Shown: one piece after another, positions 10,101-18,447 of the stretch
Position numbering within the stretch: the first letter of the stretch is position 1
Layout of the letters: each line of letters starts with the position of its first letter
The notes under the pieces: model-generated
What the model saw: only the letters and a program-made list of their open reading frames with translations
Told to the model about the DNA's origin: nothing
Databases searched by the model: none
From: Sphaerisporangium melleum
Lineage (GTDB): Bacteria; Actinomycetota; Actinomycetes; Streptosporangiales; Streptosporangiaceae
DNA length: 61,190 nucleotides
Assembly: GCF_014646695.1 (NCBI RefSeq)
Contig: NZ_BMNT01000048.1
Coordinates: forward strand, 1 to 61,190
Direction: 5' to 3'
Program-made: the position numbers and the translations under genes

Positions 10101-11163
10101 GCCCGGGCACATTCGTCAGGCCGAGCGCCCCGGCCACCTCTGCCACGCCGAGCTCCGCACCGGCCGCGAGGCCGCCCTGGAAGATCCATCCTCCTTCGGC
10201 GCCGAAACCCTTGGCGGCGGAGACCTCGAGTCCGAGGGACGAGCCGATCGCCACGGTGCCCGAGATGTGGGCCACGAACTTCTCGACGCTGTTGTAGGAC
10301 AGGTCCAGCGACAGGGAGGTGATCGCGACAGGACCGATCGACCACAGGCCGGTGACCCGCATCCGGACGATGTAGGCGTCGCCGAGCGTGGCGGCGAACG
10401 ACAGGTCGCCGATGGACAGTTCGGCGGGCAGCTCACCGGCGGGGATGCCGAACGACTCCAGCAGCGACCCGGCACCGATCGGCTTGTCGCCACGCATCCG
10501 GCCGGTGACGCGCAGATCGGGCAGCCACACGGCGACTTCGAGAGGCAACTTCTTGATGTCGAGGTCGGCCACCACCGCCACGGAGGTCACCGTGTAGGCG
10601 GCTTCGCGCCCCCTGGTCAGGCGGTAGTCGAAGCCGGCGACGTCCCCGAGGTCGAACCCGAAGTCGCGCAACCCCTCCTGCGCGCTCCGCCACACGGCAT
10701 CCCCACCGAAACGCCTGCCCAGATCCTCCAGCGCGGCGGCGAAGGCGCCCGGCCGGGCCGGCCGCACCGCGGCGGTCAACCGGGTAGGACCGGCCCCGGT
10801 CACCGTCGAGGTCACCTGGACCCTGTCGAAGGTTCCAGAGAGCACGAGAGTGGCCGCTCCCTTGTCCGTCACGGCCAGCGTCACACCCGTCGCCGCGACA
10901 GTCGCGGTCGCACCGGTGGGCCAGGCGAAGGACGCGCACGTCAGGGAGAGCGTCAGCGTCGTACGCCCCGCGTCCACCTGCGGCCGCCCGGACCCGGCCG
11001 CACCGGTACACGTCCCGTCCGGGAATGTGCCGAGCAGGTCGCGTAATCGCTCGGGCAGCGCGGCGTCCGCGGCGCTCAGCACCGGCAGGTCACCCAGGCC
11101 GAGAATGTGCGCGCGCAGCGCATCGAGATCCACGCCGTCTCCGCTGGATTCCCGCTCGTCCAC
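7132..11163 (-). CDS. Giant DUF6603-type protein
   Basis: The product is 1343 residues from a GTG start at 11161-11163, three nt after the stop of the RIP-like gene. The N-terminal half consists of repeated amphipathic beta stretches (TLTLSLTCASFAW, LSIGDLSFAATLGDAYIVRM). A Gly/Pro/Ser linker lies near residues 575-620. The second half has the long beta-repeat pattern that I associate with DUF6603 proteins (FGFNRELALPSAEEVSGFPL, LSLSFDGLAVGSPLNRFEP). No signal peptide or catalytic motif is visible. DUF6603 proteins are large and have no established function; the fold could be a beta-solenoid or barrel-like sheet (inference). It shares the operon with the RIP-like gene and two other giant proteins, and it ends in a GTGA overlap with the next gene. 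Confidence 0.85.
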   Translation of the reverse strand: MDERESSGDGVDLDALRAHILGLGDLPVLSAADAALPERLRDLLGTFPDGTCTGAAGSGRPQVDAGRTTLTLSLTCASFAWPTGATATVAATGVTLAVTDKGAATLVLSGTFDRVQVTSTVTGAGPTRLTAAVRPARPGAFAAALEDLGRRFGGDAVWRSAQEGLRDFGFDLGDVAGFDYRLTRGREAAYTVTSVAVVADLDIKKLPLEVAVWLPDLRVTGRMRGDKPIGAGSLLESFGIPAGELPAELSIGDLSFAATLGDAYIVRMRVTGLWSIGPVAITSLSLDLSYNSVEKFVAHISGTVAIGSSLGLEVSAAKGFGAEGGWIFQGGLAAGAELGVAEVAGALGLTNVPGPVKSLELTTVWFSHTTGAGAGVYDVTCRGDMMIAEGVRASLDVTINRDASGTRYAGTLDVDGFAFDVVFDEDGSGIDVVAATFRGSDAGTEIVLRDWVAHLSPDLAAEVPDSLRIGLKDAKFVRVKPVDGPARFLIGIDLSADIDLSRLPLVGGFLSVVGTLSVQNLQVLYSSGDIAPQAVSVVNGLLSGLVPLPTAGLKAGVAALAELRIGSETTSVALGVPSANAPASRGGGQTGTPAVPDTGTPGPQNAPDPSGVPSAPASNVHWISVQKKLGIVQINRVGVMYQHNVLLFALDAAVAVGPLSLSFDGLAVGSPLNRFEPTFNLSGLGIGYSAAPVVIAGALLHLPEDQLAPDVAFQYDGAATIALPNFSLGAVGSYAQLTDGEPSLFVFAQLEGPLLELPPILVTGLMAGFGFNRELALPSAEEVSGFPLLVLNKQGPGSDQGRPSQVLEVLEGREPAVAGGRPRQWIAPRQGSYWLALGVEFSAAEVVNAKVLLAVEFGQELTLAVLGLATLQLPLPAESARTYVYAELGVEAVIRPAHGSVEVARQLSPASYVLTPDCHLTGGFAAVVWFGSNPNAGQFVVSLGGYHPAFQPPASYPRVPRLGIDWAVSSSVSIKAQTYLAVTPSCAMAGGRLDVVFHAGPLRAWFTAQADLLLSWRPFHFAASVSVSIGVSLQVDVWFVHKTLTASVGAILELWGPPTGGHVSAHILGFTVTVDFGPGPAESGSKTLQWPEFAGMLPGPADMVTIAPVSGLDKTMDGTDGKVWLVRARDLRFFTQAAIPASHLRTGADPLASPGSADGPLVDVRPMKRGGLVGEHRLKLYFQNQLAPTDGWMLTPRTRNLPASLWGTPLTLIEEASARPSADMVPDRPVGFDVQAPRPSLAPSRGVFPLSEYTEDELPPGLSPLPLHPAANHDFVSAEDPSCADLIGRTDRGEAKDGRDQVYAALADAELYTGPNDTLTGLAQGAGHLFSQAPMTQNAGSRT

Positions 11164-11166
11164 GAC

Positions 11167-12117
11167 TCATCGCCTGCTTTTCGAGCCGGTGCCCGATGAG
11201 GAGGGGGCCTTCGAGGAGAGGGCCGAACGGTGCCTCACCCCGTCACCCAAGATCGCCTTGGCATCCTCATGGGATATGGGGCGCAACACCTGCCTGTTCA
11301 CAGACTTATCCCAATCGAGGTAGTCCAGCTTGGCCTGATTCAATTCCGGGTCGTCGCTCGCCTTCGCGGAGATCTTGGCCCACTTGAGAATGACGATGCC
11401 GAAGGGCGGAAGACCGGCGATGACCGCATCCCCCTTCCAGTAGCGCCCCTCTTCTATTCTTTCCGCCATCGCGGGGTTGACGATGTACTGATCCCAGTCG
11501 CCGCCGTACCAGTGCTTCGCGAAGGCATCGCAGTACGGTTCGAACCGAGCCATCTCCGCGGTCAGCCTGATGATCACATCGAAGGCCATCTTCGCCGAAC
11601 TCGAGCAGGGTTCCACCGGACCCTGACCCGGCGCCCTCCTGCGGTAAAGGCGGAGCTCCGTCAGGTAGGTGTGGAGATTCCCCAGCGCATTCTCCATGCC
11701 TTTCCGGCCCAACTGCTTCAGATCCAGTTCCGAGTTGTATGCGGCCTTGATGGCACCGCCGTCGTCGAGATGGTCCAATCCGGAGGGCACGGGCAGCTCG
11801 GTGCCGTCGGCGTCGACGACCCGCACGCATTCAGGCATGCCATCGACCGACCACCCCGTGAGATAGAGACTCTCCTTCTGGAAGTACAGCCGTATCGACC
11901 TGCCGGGCGGTGGCACCGATCCGCCGGGACCGGGCGGCAGCTCTATGTCGACGCAACAGAAGAGCCGATCCGGATCTCTGGGCTGCGCCTGGTACATGGC
12001 ATATCTCTCCCGCAGGAATTTCACCATGTCGAGAAAATCCTTGGCGCTGCACGTACTCATGTGGTCGAAATTTAGTGAGTGGGTTCCGGTGAGGACATCG
12101 GCAACGTCAAGGACCAC
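11167..12117 (-). CDS. Ribosome-inactivating protein (rRNA N-glycosidase) domain protein
   Basis: The product is 316 residues from GTG at 12115-12117 with GGGAGG nine nt upstream. Its order of motifs follows the ricin A-chain/RIP fold: SLNFDHMSTCSAKDFLDMVK at the N-terminus, IRLYFQKESLYLTGW (Tyr85), AAYNSELDLKQLG (Tyr127), LTAEMARFEPY (Glu188 and Arg191) and ILKWAKIS (Trp246). These match the five residues known to be essential in RIPs (Tyr80, Tyr123, Glu177, Arg180 and Trp211 of ricin A). RIPs remove one adenine from the sarcin-ricin loop of large-subunit rRNA. No secretion signal is seen, and the C-terminal 45 residues are basic and serine-rich. It is the first gene of the operon, and no separate immunity gene was recognised. 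The family call is from motif reading only, but the match is detailed. Confidence 0.85.
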   Translation of the reverse strand: MVLDVADVLTGTHSLNFDHMSTCSAKDFLDMVKFLRERYAMYQAQPRDPDRLFCCVDIELPPGPGGSVPPPGRSIRLYFQKESLYLTGWSVDGMPECVRVVDADGTELPVPSGLDHLDDGGAIKAAYNSELDLKQLGRKGMENALGNLHTYLTELRLYRRRAPGQGPVEPCSSSAKMAFDVIIRLTAEMARFEPYCDAFAKHWYGGDWDQYIVNPAMAERIEEGRYWKGDAVIAGLPPFGIVILKWAKISAKASDDPELNQAKLDYLDWDKSVNRQVLRPISHEDAKAILGDGVRHRSALSSKAPSSSGTGSKSRR

Positions 12118-12638
12118 TCGTCAACCCCTCCCGCCGACACCAAGATCGATCCGTTGACAGTCGTATGGTCTCCCACATCATCCTCGCTTGCAATACGGGC
12201 AAGCCGGCCTTTTTATGAGACACATGTCAAGGGCGAAGTCAAGACCAGCAGACTCCGGCAGAACGGCTTCTGTTTGGCGATCCGCACCCTGTGGTGCCGG
12301 TGCAGCCGTGTCACGTGGCAGGGGCGAAGGCATCGCACGGCGCAACGGGGTCGCCGGCGAAACATCGGTTTCGACGTCGAATCCGGTGCCGCAGGCGGAT
12401 GCCGGCGAAGGCCATGCGATCGTCGTCGCGGGCGTTCAAGCACTTCATACGGACAGAACATTCTGTTTCATCGCCGACGCACCCGGCTTGGCCGGCGCCG
12501 GCCACGACGCATCGCGCGAGGACGTCCGGCGGTGCCCGCACGGCCGGCCACCGCCGGGGAACCTGGTATCCCGTCCGGGGTGAACCTACCGGCGGCGCGG
12601 CGGGCCGCGCTTCGGTCAGGTGACTGTGTCACCGAGCG
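12118..12638. other. Gap without a gene between the RIP operon and the LAL regulator
   Basis: This 521-bp gap contains no open frame with convincing protein character on either strand. It holds the candidate promoter of the RIP operon at 12213-12242. It also has a GC-rich imperfect hairpin with 7-bp arms (12551-12557 and 12589-12595) that may terminate the LAL regulator gene ending at 12639. The GC content falls locally around 12130-12260. Confidence 0.5.
12213..12242 (-). promoter_or_regulatory. Candidate promoter of the RIP/DUF6603 operon
   Basis: On the minus strand TTGACT (plus 12237-12242) is followed after 18 nt by TCATAA (plus 12213-12218), about 95 nt before the GTG start of the RIP gene. 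A second TTGACA overlaps the spacer. The call rests on similarity to the housekeeping consensus and on position only. Confidence 0.35.
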
Positions 12639-15431
12639 TCACTGGTTCTGCAGGATGGCGCCCAGCTCGGCCCGGGACGTGATCCCGAGCTTGGGGAAGA
12701 TCCGGTACAGGTGGGCGCCGATGGTGCGGTGCGACACGTACAGCCGTTCGCCGATCTCCCGGTTCGTCATGCCCTCCGCGACCATCTGCACGATCTGCAG
12801 TTCCTGCGCGGTGAGCCGGTCCCGGACCTCGACCGGCCGCTGCTCGCTCCTCTCTCCCGACGCGCGAAGCTCCCGCCGGGCCCGCTCGCTCCAGGGGAGG
12901 GCACCCAGCGCGTCGAAGGTCTCCCGCGCGGACCGCAGCAGCGGCTTGGCCTGCGCGACGCGCCGGCGACGCCGCAGCCATTCACCGTAGGCGAGTTGCG
13001 TATGCGCACGGGCGAACGGCCAGCGCACGGCGTCGGACGCGAGCGCCTCCTCGAAGAGCGCGGGCGCCCGCGACTCCTCGGCCAGCAGCGCCCTGGCCAG
13101 GAGCAGCCCGGCCCACAGGGCGGGGGACGGTGTCCTGCGCGCCACCTCCTCCATCTCCGCCAGGATGACCCGCCCCTCCGCGACGTTCCCGCTGTGCGCG
13201 GCCGCGTCGGCGAGCAGGCCCAGGAAGTAGCAGCGCAGCGCGATGTGGTGGCTCGGATCGGACGGGTCGTGCATGCGGGCCAGCCGATCGTGGGCTTCGG
13301 CGAACCTTCCATCGGCCAGCGCCACCATCGCGCGCGCCACCTGCACGGTCGCGAGGACCGGACGTACGCTCGCGGTCAGGCTCAGCCTCTCGGCCTCCGT
13401 CGCCAGGGCGAGGGCGTCGTCCCGCTCGCCGCGCAGGGCGGCCAGCAGCGCCTTGGTGGACACGGCCGTGCCGTACATGAGCGGCTGGCCGGTCTCCGCG
13501 GCCAGCAGTGCCGCCTCGTGCACCGCCGGGATCGCCACGTCCAGGTCGACCAGGAAGACCGCGCTCCACGCCTGGGCGCTCAGTGCCCGGGCCAGCAGCT
13601 GCAGCCGCCCGTGGGAGCGCAGGCCGGTCAGCGCGGCCGCAGAAAGCCGCTCGGCGAGGTCCAGGGCTCCCACCAGGACGGCCGCCGTGCCGAGCAGCCG
13701 GGCCGCCTGCGGGTCGACGACCGGCTGGGACGTCACCTCGCGCAGCCCGTCGATGACCACGCCGCCGCGCTCGATCGGCGCCGCGTAGGCCAGGACCGCC
13801 AGCAGTTGCGGGTGCCGGCGGTCGATGGGCAGGGCCTCGGCCACCGCGACGACGCGCTCGCGCGCCTGCGGTCCCGGCTCGACCCAGAAGCAGCGCAGCG
13901 CCGCGCTCCACAGGATGCGCAGCGCCCGTTCGTGGTCTCCTTCGGCGGCCACCGTTTCGGCGAGCTCGGCCAGGGCCAGGGGCCCGACCGCGTGGTCGCC
14001 CGTCCCGTCGTCGAAGGCGCCTCTGATCCAGAGCACGCGCGTGCGCTGCTGGGGTGACAGGTTCAGCGGTTCGGTCTGGCGCAGCAGGCGGGCGACCACA
14101 TCGTGGTTGCCCAGTTCGACGGAGGCGTCCGCGGCCCGCAGCAGCCTTTCCGCGCGTTCGTGCTGGTCGTGGCTGAGCCGGGCCGCCTGTTCGAGTGCGC
14201 TGACGGCCGCCGCCGCCACTCCTCGCTGCCGGGCCCGGTCGGCCATGGCGTCCAGGGCCGCCGCCACCGTGTCGTCCGGCCTGGGGCTGGCCGCGGCCCG
14301 GTGCCAGATCTCTCGATCGGCCAGGTCTCCCGGGGCTCCGCCGGAGAGCTCGGCCAGCGTGTCGGCGATCGCGGCATGCGCCGCGTGGCGCTGCGCCAGG
14401 CTCGCCGCCTGGTAGATGGCCGAGCGCATGAGGGGATGCCGGAACACGACGCGCCCCTGGCCCGTCGCGATCAGCCTGGCGGCGACGGCCGGGGCGAGGT
14501 CCTGCTCCGCGGCGTCGCGGCTCAGGCGGGCCGCCGCGGCCAGCGTCTCGGCGAGTACGCTGCCGTCGTTGACCGCGGCGACGAGCAGCAGCGTGCGCGT
14601 GGCGGGGGGAAGCTCCGCCACCTGAGAGCCGAAGGTCTTCTCCAGGCGCACGGTCAGCGGCAGCCAGGACGTACGCAGCAGGGCGTCCCCGTCCAGCCCG
14701 TCCCAGGCACGTGGGAGTTCCATCAGCGCCAGGGGGTTGCCGGCCGCCTCGCGCAGCACCCGCTGCCGCGTCTTCGGCGCGAGTTCGAGGCCGGCCGCGT
14801 CCAGCAGGCTCCCGGCGGCCGCCTCCGGCAGGCCCTCCAGCGGCATGCCGGGCAACCCGGCGTCGGACAGGACGGAAGGGAAGCCGTCGCGGATCCCGGC
14901 GAGCAGCAGCACCGGCGCCGACTCGATGCGCCGCGCCACGAACGCGAGCACCTGGGCGCTGGCCTGGTCGAGCCAGTGCGCGTCGTCGACGACGAGCAGC
15001 GTGGGGGCGCGGGTGGCGGCCTCGACCAGGAGGTTCAGCGTCGCCAGCGCGACCAGGTACAGATCGGGAACGGCGGCGTCCGTCATCCCGAACGCCGCCC
15101 GCAGGGCTTCCCGCTGCGGGGCCGGCAACCGGTCGTCGTGGGCCTGGATCGGGTGCAGGAGCTGGTGCAGACCCGCGTACGGCAGCAGCGTCTCCGACTG
15201 CACGCCGACCGCGGTGAGGACTCTGAGCCCACGCTCGGCGGCGAGCGCGGCCGCGGCCGCGAGGAGGGCGGACTTGCCGATGCCGGCCTCGCCCCGCACC
15301 ATCAGGCCGCCGCCCCCGTCGTGGATGCGGTCGACCATGCCCGCCAGCGCGCGGATCTCCGCGTCTCGGCCGATGAGAGGCGTCGTAGCTTCGCCGAACG
15401 ACATGGTAGACAATGGTGCCCTATCCAGCAC
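12639..15431 (-). CDS. LAL-family LuxR transcriptional regulator
   Basis: The product is 930 residues. It has an N-terminal AAA-type ATPase with Walker A GEAGIGKS (about residues 47-54) and Walker B LLVVDDAHWLD, a long helical TPR-like middle, and a C-terminal LuxR helix-turn-helix (LTAQELQIVQMVAEGMTNRE and SHRTIGAHLYRIFPKLGI). This is the layout and usual size of MalT/LAL regulators, which bind ATP and an inducer before activating transcription. The start is GTG at 15431 or ATG at 15404; both precede the conserved LIGRDAEI block and neither has an ideal ribosome site. The gene is divergent from a second LAL regulator at 15541. The RIP operon lies downstream in the same orientation, so control of that operon is possible but not shown. 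Confidence 0.93.
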   Translation of the reverse strand: MLDRAPLSTMSFGEATTPLIGRDAEIRALAGMVDRIHDGGGGLMVRGEAGIGKSALLAAAAALAAERGLRVLTAVGVQSETLLPYAGLHQLLHPIQAHDDRLPAPQREALRAAFGMTDAAVPDLYLVALATLNLLVEAATRAPTLLVVDDAHWLDQASAQVLAFVARRIESAPVLLLAGIRDGFPSVLSDAGLPGMPLEGLPEAAAGSLLDAAGLELAPKTRQRVLREAAGNPLALMELPRAWDGLDGDALLRTSWLPLTVRLEKTFGSQVAELPPATRTLLLVAAVNDGSVLAETLAAAARLSRDAAEQDLAPAVAARLIATGQGRVVFRHPLMRSAIYQAASLAQRHAAHAAIADTLAELSGGAPGDLADREIWHRAAASPRPDDTVAAALDAMADRARQRGVAAAAVSALEQAARLSHDQHERAERLLRAADASVELGNHDVVARLLRQTEPLNLSPQQRTRVLWIRGAFDDGTGDHAVGPLALAELAETVAAEGDHERALRILWSAALRCFWVEPGPQARERVVAVAEALPIDRRHPQLLAVLAYAAPIERGGVVIDGLREVTSQPVVDPQAARLLGTAAVLVGALDLAERLSAAALTGLRSHGRLQLLARALSAQAWSAVFLVDLDVAIPAVHEAALLAAETGQPLMYGTAVSTKALLAALRGERDDALALATEAERLSLTASVRPVLATVQVARAMVALADGRFAEAHDRLARMHDPSDPSHHIALRCYFLGLLADAAAHSGNVAEGRVILAEMEEVARRTPSPALWAGLLLARALLAEESRAPALFEEALASDAVRWPFARAHTQLAYGEWLRRRRRVAQAKPLLRSARETFDALGALPWSERARRELRASGERSEQRPVEVRDRLTAQELQIVQMVAEGMTNREIGERLYVSHRTIGAHLYRIFPKLGITSRAELGAILQNQ

Positions 15432-15540
15432 TGAATGCCGCTATGACCTCCTCGGCGGGCCGTGCCGGCCGTCGGCTTGGCGGTGCCACTTCACGGCCGG
15501 ATATCGGCACCCGTTGTATCCGAATCGAAGAGGGCGCCGT

Positions 15541-18357
15541 ATGTCCGCGAGCGACGAGGACCCCTGGTATCCGTTCCAGGTGGCCGCGGGTGCGGCGCTG
15601 TTGCTGGGCCGAGACGAGGAACACCGGGCGCTGGAGCTGTTCACGCAGCGGATCCGCGATGGCGTGAGCGACAGACTCGTCCTGGTCGGCGAGATCGGCG
15701 TCGGCAAGTCACGGCTCCTGGACCTCGCCGCCACCCTGTCCGCGGACCTGCGCGTCGCCAGGATCTCGGGCGTGGAGTCCGAATCACCGCTCGGCTTCGC
15801 GGCGCTGCATCGCCTGCTCGGCCCGTTCCTCGACCGGCTGGAGCACATCCCGGAACCCCAGCGCAACGCGCTGTGGGCGGCGTTCGGCCTGATCTCCGGC
15901 CCTCCGGTGAACGCCTTCCTGGTCGGTCTGGCGGCTCTCGGCCTGCTGGCCGAGGTCGCGGCCGAGCGACCGCTCCTCTGCCTCATCGACGACGCGCAGT
16001 GGCTGGATCGCGAGTCGGCGCAGGCCCTGGCCTTCGTGGCCCGGCGGCTGCGGGTCGAGGGCGTCGGCATGATCATGGCCCTGCGCGCGCCCGTCTCGGA
16101 CACCACCGTCATCGAAGGCCTGCCGGTGCGGCCGGTGAACGGCCTGCCCCGTGCGGCGGCCCACCGGCTGCTGTCCACCGTCGCCCGCGGCCCGCTCGAC
16201 GACGATGTGGCCAGGCGGCTCGCCACCGAGACGAACGGCAATCCGCTCGCCCTGATCACGCTGGCCGCCGGTCTGTCGGCCGGGCAACTCGCCGGGCACG
16301 CGCCGCTGCCGTCTCCTCTGCCGCTCGGCCCCCATCTGGAGACGTACCTGCTCACCCGGATCCGGGCGCTGCCCCTGGCCACGCAGACGCTGCTGCTGGT
16401 CGCCTCCGTCAGCCCGCCCGAGGACCAGGCGCTGCTGTGGCGGGCGGCCTCGTCGCTCGGCCTGTCACCGGTGGACGCCGACCCCGCGGTCACCGAGGGC
16501 ATCCTGCAGCTCAGCGACATGCTGGGGGGCAGTGTCGCCTTCCGTCATCCGCTCACCCGGTCGGCGGTGTACGGGGCGGCGCACCCGGCCGATCGCCGCC
16601 GGGCCCATCAGGCGCTCGCGGCGGCCTGCGACCCCGAGCACGACCCCGACACCCGGGCCTGGCATCTGGCGGCGGCCACCGCGGGCACCGACGAGAACGT
16701 GGCCAGGGACCTGGAGACGTCCGCCGACCGGGCCAGGGCACGGGGCGGGTACACCGCCCAGGCCACCTTCCTGGCCCGCGCCGCCGAGCTGAGCCCCGAT
16801 CCCGCCGCCCGCTGCGGCAGACTGCTCGCCGCCGCGCACGCCTACCTGACCGCCGGTGACGCCGCGGCGGCGCGGCGGCTGCTCGACCGTGCCACCGCGG
16901 GACACCTCTCGCCGGTACTGCGGGCGCGGGGGCAGCGGCTGCGCGCCGCCATCGAGATGCATCGGGAACGGCCTTCGCGGGTGCCGGCGATCCTGCTGGA
17001 CGCCGTCGCCGCACTCGGTGAGCCGGACGGTGATCTGACCCGGCTGATGCTGCGGGAGGCGCTGGAGTCCGCGGTGATCGCCCGCCGGCACACGGTCGGC
17101 ACCACGCTGGAGACCGTGGCTCGGGCCGCGCTCGCCGTTCCCACCGAGCACCCCGCCTCGGGCACCGACCTGCTCGTACGCGCCGCGGCCACCCGCGTCG
17201 CCCTCGGCTACCCGGCCGCCGTACCGATGATGCGCGCGGCACTGGACGCGCTGCGCACGGCCGAGCCGCTCACCGAGGAGAGCCTGCCGCTGGCCGTCCT
17301 CGGCAGCCTCGCGGCCGAGGACCTGTGGGACGAGCAGGCCCGGCACGCTCTGCTGACCCGGCTCGCGGCGTTCGACCGCGAGAACGGGGCGCTCGCCGCA
17401 CTCAAGATCACTCTTGTCTGCCTCGCCAACAGCGAGCTGTGGGCCGGCCGGTTCCACGCGGCACGCGCGCACCACGCGGAGATCGCCGTCCTTGACACGA
17501 TGCTCGGACCGGCGAAGGGGCTGACCTCGCAGATCGAGTTGCTGGCCTGGCAGGGCGCGGAGGCGCGGGCACGTGAGACCGCCGCCACGCTGACCGAAGG
17601 CACCGCCACGGAACACGGCGTCGCCCTCCTGGCCGACCACGCCGCCCTGTCCATGACGGTTCTGGAGCTGAGCCTGGGCAACTACCGCCAGGCCTTCGAC
17701 CGGGCACGCCCGCTGTTCGACGACGATCCCCTCGGCCACGGCAACCGCGCTCTGGCCGACATGGTCGAGGCGGCGGCACGGGCGGGCGAGCCCGACGCCG
17801 CCGGGGACGCGCTCGCCCGGCTGGCCGAACGGGCCCCCGCCTGCGCGACACCATGGGCCATGGGACTGCTGGCCCGCTCGCGAGCGCTCCTGGCGGCAGG
17901 CGACCCCGATCCGCTGTACCGCGAGGCGCTCGACCTGCTGGGACGCACCCAGATGGTCACCGAGCTGGCCAGGACGCACCTGCTCTACGGTGAGTGGCTG
18001 CGCCGGCACCGGCGCCGCTCCGAGGCCCGCTCGGAGCTACGGACCGCGTACACTCTGTTCACCTCGATGGGGGCCGGGCTGTTCGCCGACCGGGCCCGCC
18101 TCGAACTGGCCGCGACCGGTGAGCATGCCGGCCCCGGGACCACCCCTTCGAGCGGGATCCTCACTCCGCAGGAGGCGCAGATCGCGGCGCTGGCCGCGGG
18201 CGGCGCGACGAACGCGGAGATCGCGACGAGGCTCTACATCACCTCCTCGACCGTGGAGTACCACCTCACCAAGGTCTTCAGGAAGCTCCGTCTCACCTCC
18301 CGGCGGCAGTTGTCCCAGTTGACCGGTCAGGAGCGCGAGGAGCCGTCCGGTAGCTGA
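15541..18357 (+). CDS. Second LAL-family LuxR transcriptional regulator
   Basis: The product is 938 residues from ATG at 15541, with AGAGG about eight nt upstream. Upstream in-frame sequence overlaps the divergent regulator and is not coding in style. Walker A is GEIGVGKS (about residues 50-57), Walker B is LCLIDDAQWLD, and the C-terminal LuxR HTH reads LTPQEAQIAALAAGGATNAE followed by SSTVEYHLTKVFRKL. It is a paralogue of its divergent neighbour, and the 109-bp spacer must hold both promoters. The genes downstream in the same direction are a hydrolase and an SDR. A 20-bp palindromic element found before that hydrolase and before a second hydrolase is a candidate binding site for one of these regulators (inference). 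Confidence 0.93.
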   Translation: MSASDEDPWYPFQVAAGAALLLGRDEEHRALELFTQRIRDGVSDRLVLVGEIGVGKSRLLDLAATLSADLRVARISGVESESPLGFAALHRLLGPFLDRLEHIPEPQRNALWAAFGLISGPPVNAFLVGLAALGLLAEVAAERPLLCLIDDAQWLDRESAQALAFVARRLRVEGVGMIMALRAPVSDTTVIEGLPVRPVNGLPRAAAHRLLSTVARGPLDDDVARRLATETNGNPLALITLAAGLSAGQLAGHAPLPSPLPLGPHLETYLLTRIRALPLATQTLLLVASVSPPEDQALLWRAASSLGLSPVDADPAVTEGILQLSDMLGGSVAFRHPLTRSAVYGAAHPADRRRAHQALAAACDPEHDPDTRAWHLAAATAGTDENVARDLETSADRARARGGYTAQATFLARAAELSPDPAARCGRLLAAAHAYLTAGDAAAARRLLDRATAGHLSPVLRARGQRLRAAIEMHRERPSRVPAILLDAVAALGEPDGDLTRLMLREALESAVIARRHTVGTTLETVARAALAVPTEHPASGTDLLVRAAATRVALGYPAAVPMMRAALDALRTAEPLTEESLPLAVLGSLAAEDLWDEQARHALLTRLAAFDRENGALAALKITLVCLANSELWAGRFHAARAHHAEIAVLDTMLGPAKGLTSQIELLAWQGAEARARETAATLTEGTATEHGVALLADHAALSMTVLELSLGNYRQAFDRARPLFDDDPLGHGNRALADMVEAAARAGEPDAAGDALARLAERAPACATPWAMGLLARSRALLAAGDPDPLYREALDLLGRTQMVTELARTHLLYGEWLRRHRRRSEARSELRTAYTLFTSMGAGLFADRARLELAATGEHAGPGTTPSSGILTPQEAQIAALAAGGATNAEIATRLYITSSTVEYHLTKVFRKLRLTSRRQLSQLTGQEREEPSGS

Positions 18358-18368
18358 GGCACCAGGAC

Positions 18369-18388
18369 TGGGGGGTTCCCCCGATGCG
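18369..18388 (+). promoter_or_regulatory. Palindromic regulatory motif, copy 1
   Basis: The sequence TGGGGGGTTCCCCCGATGCG lies 60 nt before the hydrolase start at 18448. It has a GGGGG-TT-CCCCC-like dyad and matches 18 of 20 positions of the element at 20286-20305 before the second hydrolase. A shared operator is inferred. Confidence 0.5.
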
Positions 18389-18447
18389 GGGGCACCGCGC
18401 GCCGGGGTCCCATCACGTCAACATCCTTACTGAGGGAGGAAGGCGTC

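Noticed and set aside
7120-11046. Long plus-strand open frames (621 and 661 codons) opposite the DUF6603 gene
   Set aside because: They are rich in Arg/Gly/Gln/His, without domains, and mirror GC3-biased codons of the minus-strand gene. They are antisense shadows.
1-12117. Contractile injection system or phage tail
   Set aside because: The fibre-like repeats and giant proteins recall one, but no sheath, tube, baseplate or AAA ATPase signature is visible in the window.
12551-12595. Hairpin after the LAL regulator as terminator
   Set aside because: Arms of only 7 bp with a long loop and no T tract. It is mentioned in the gap entry but not called.
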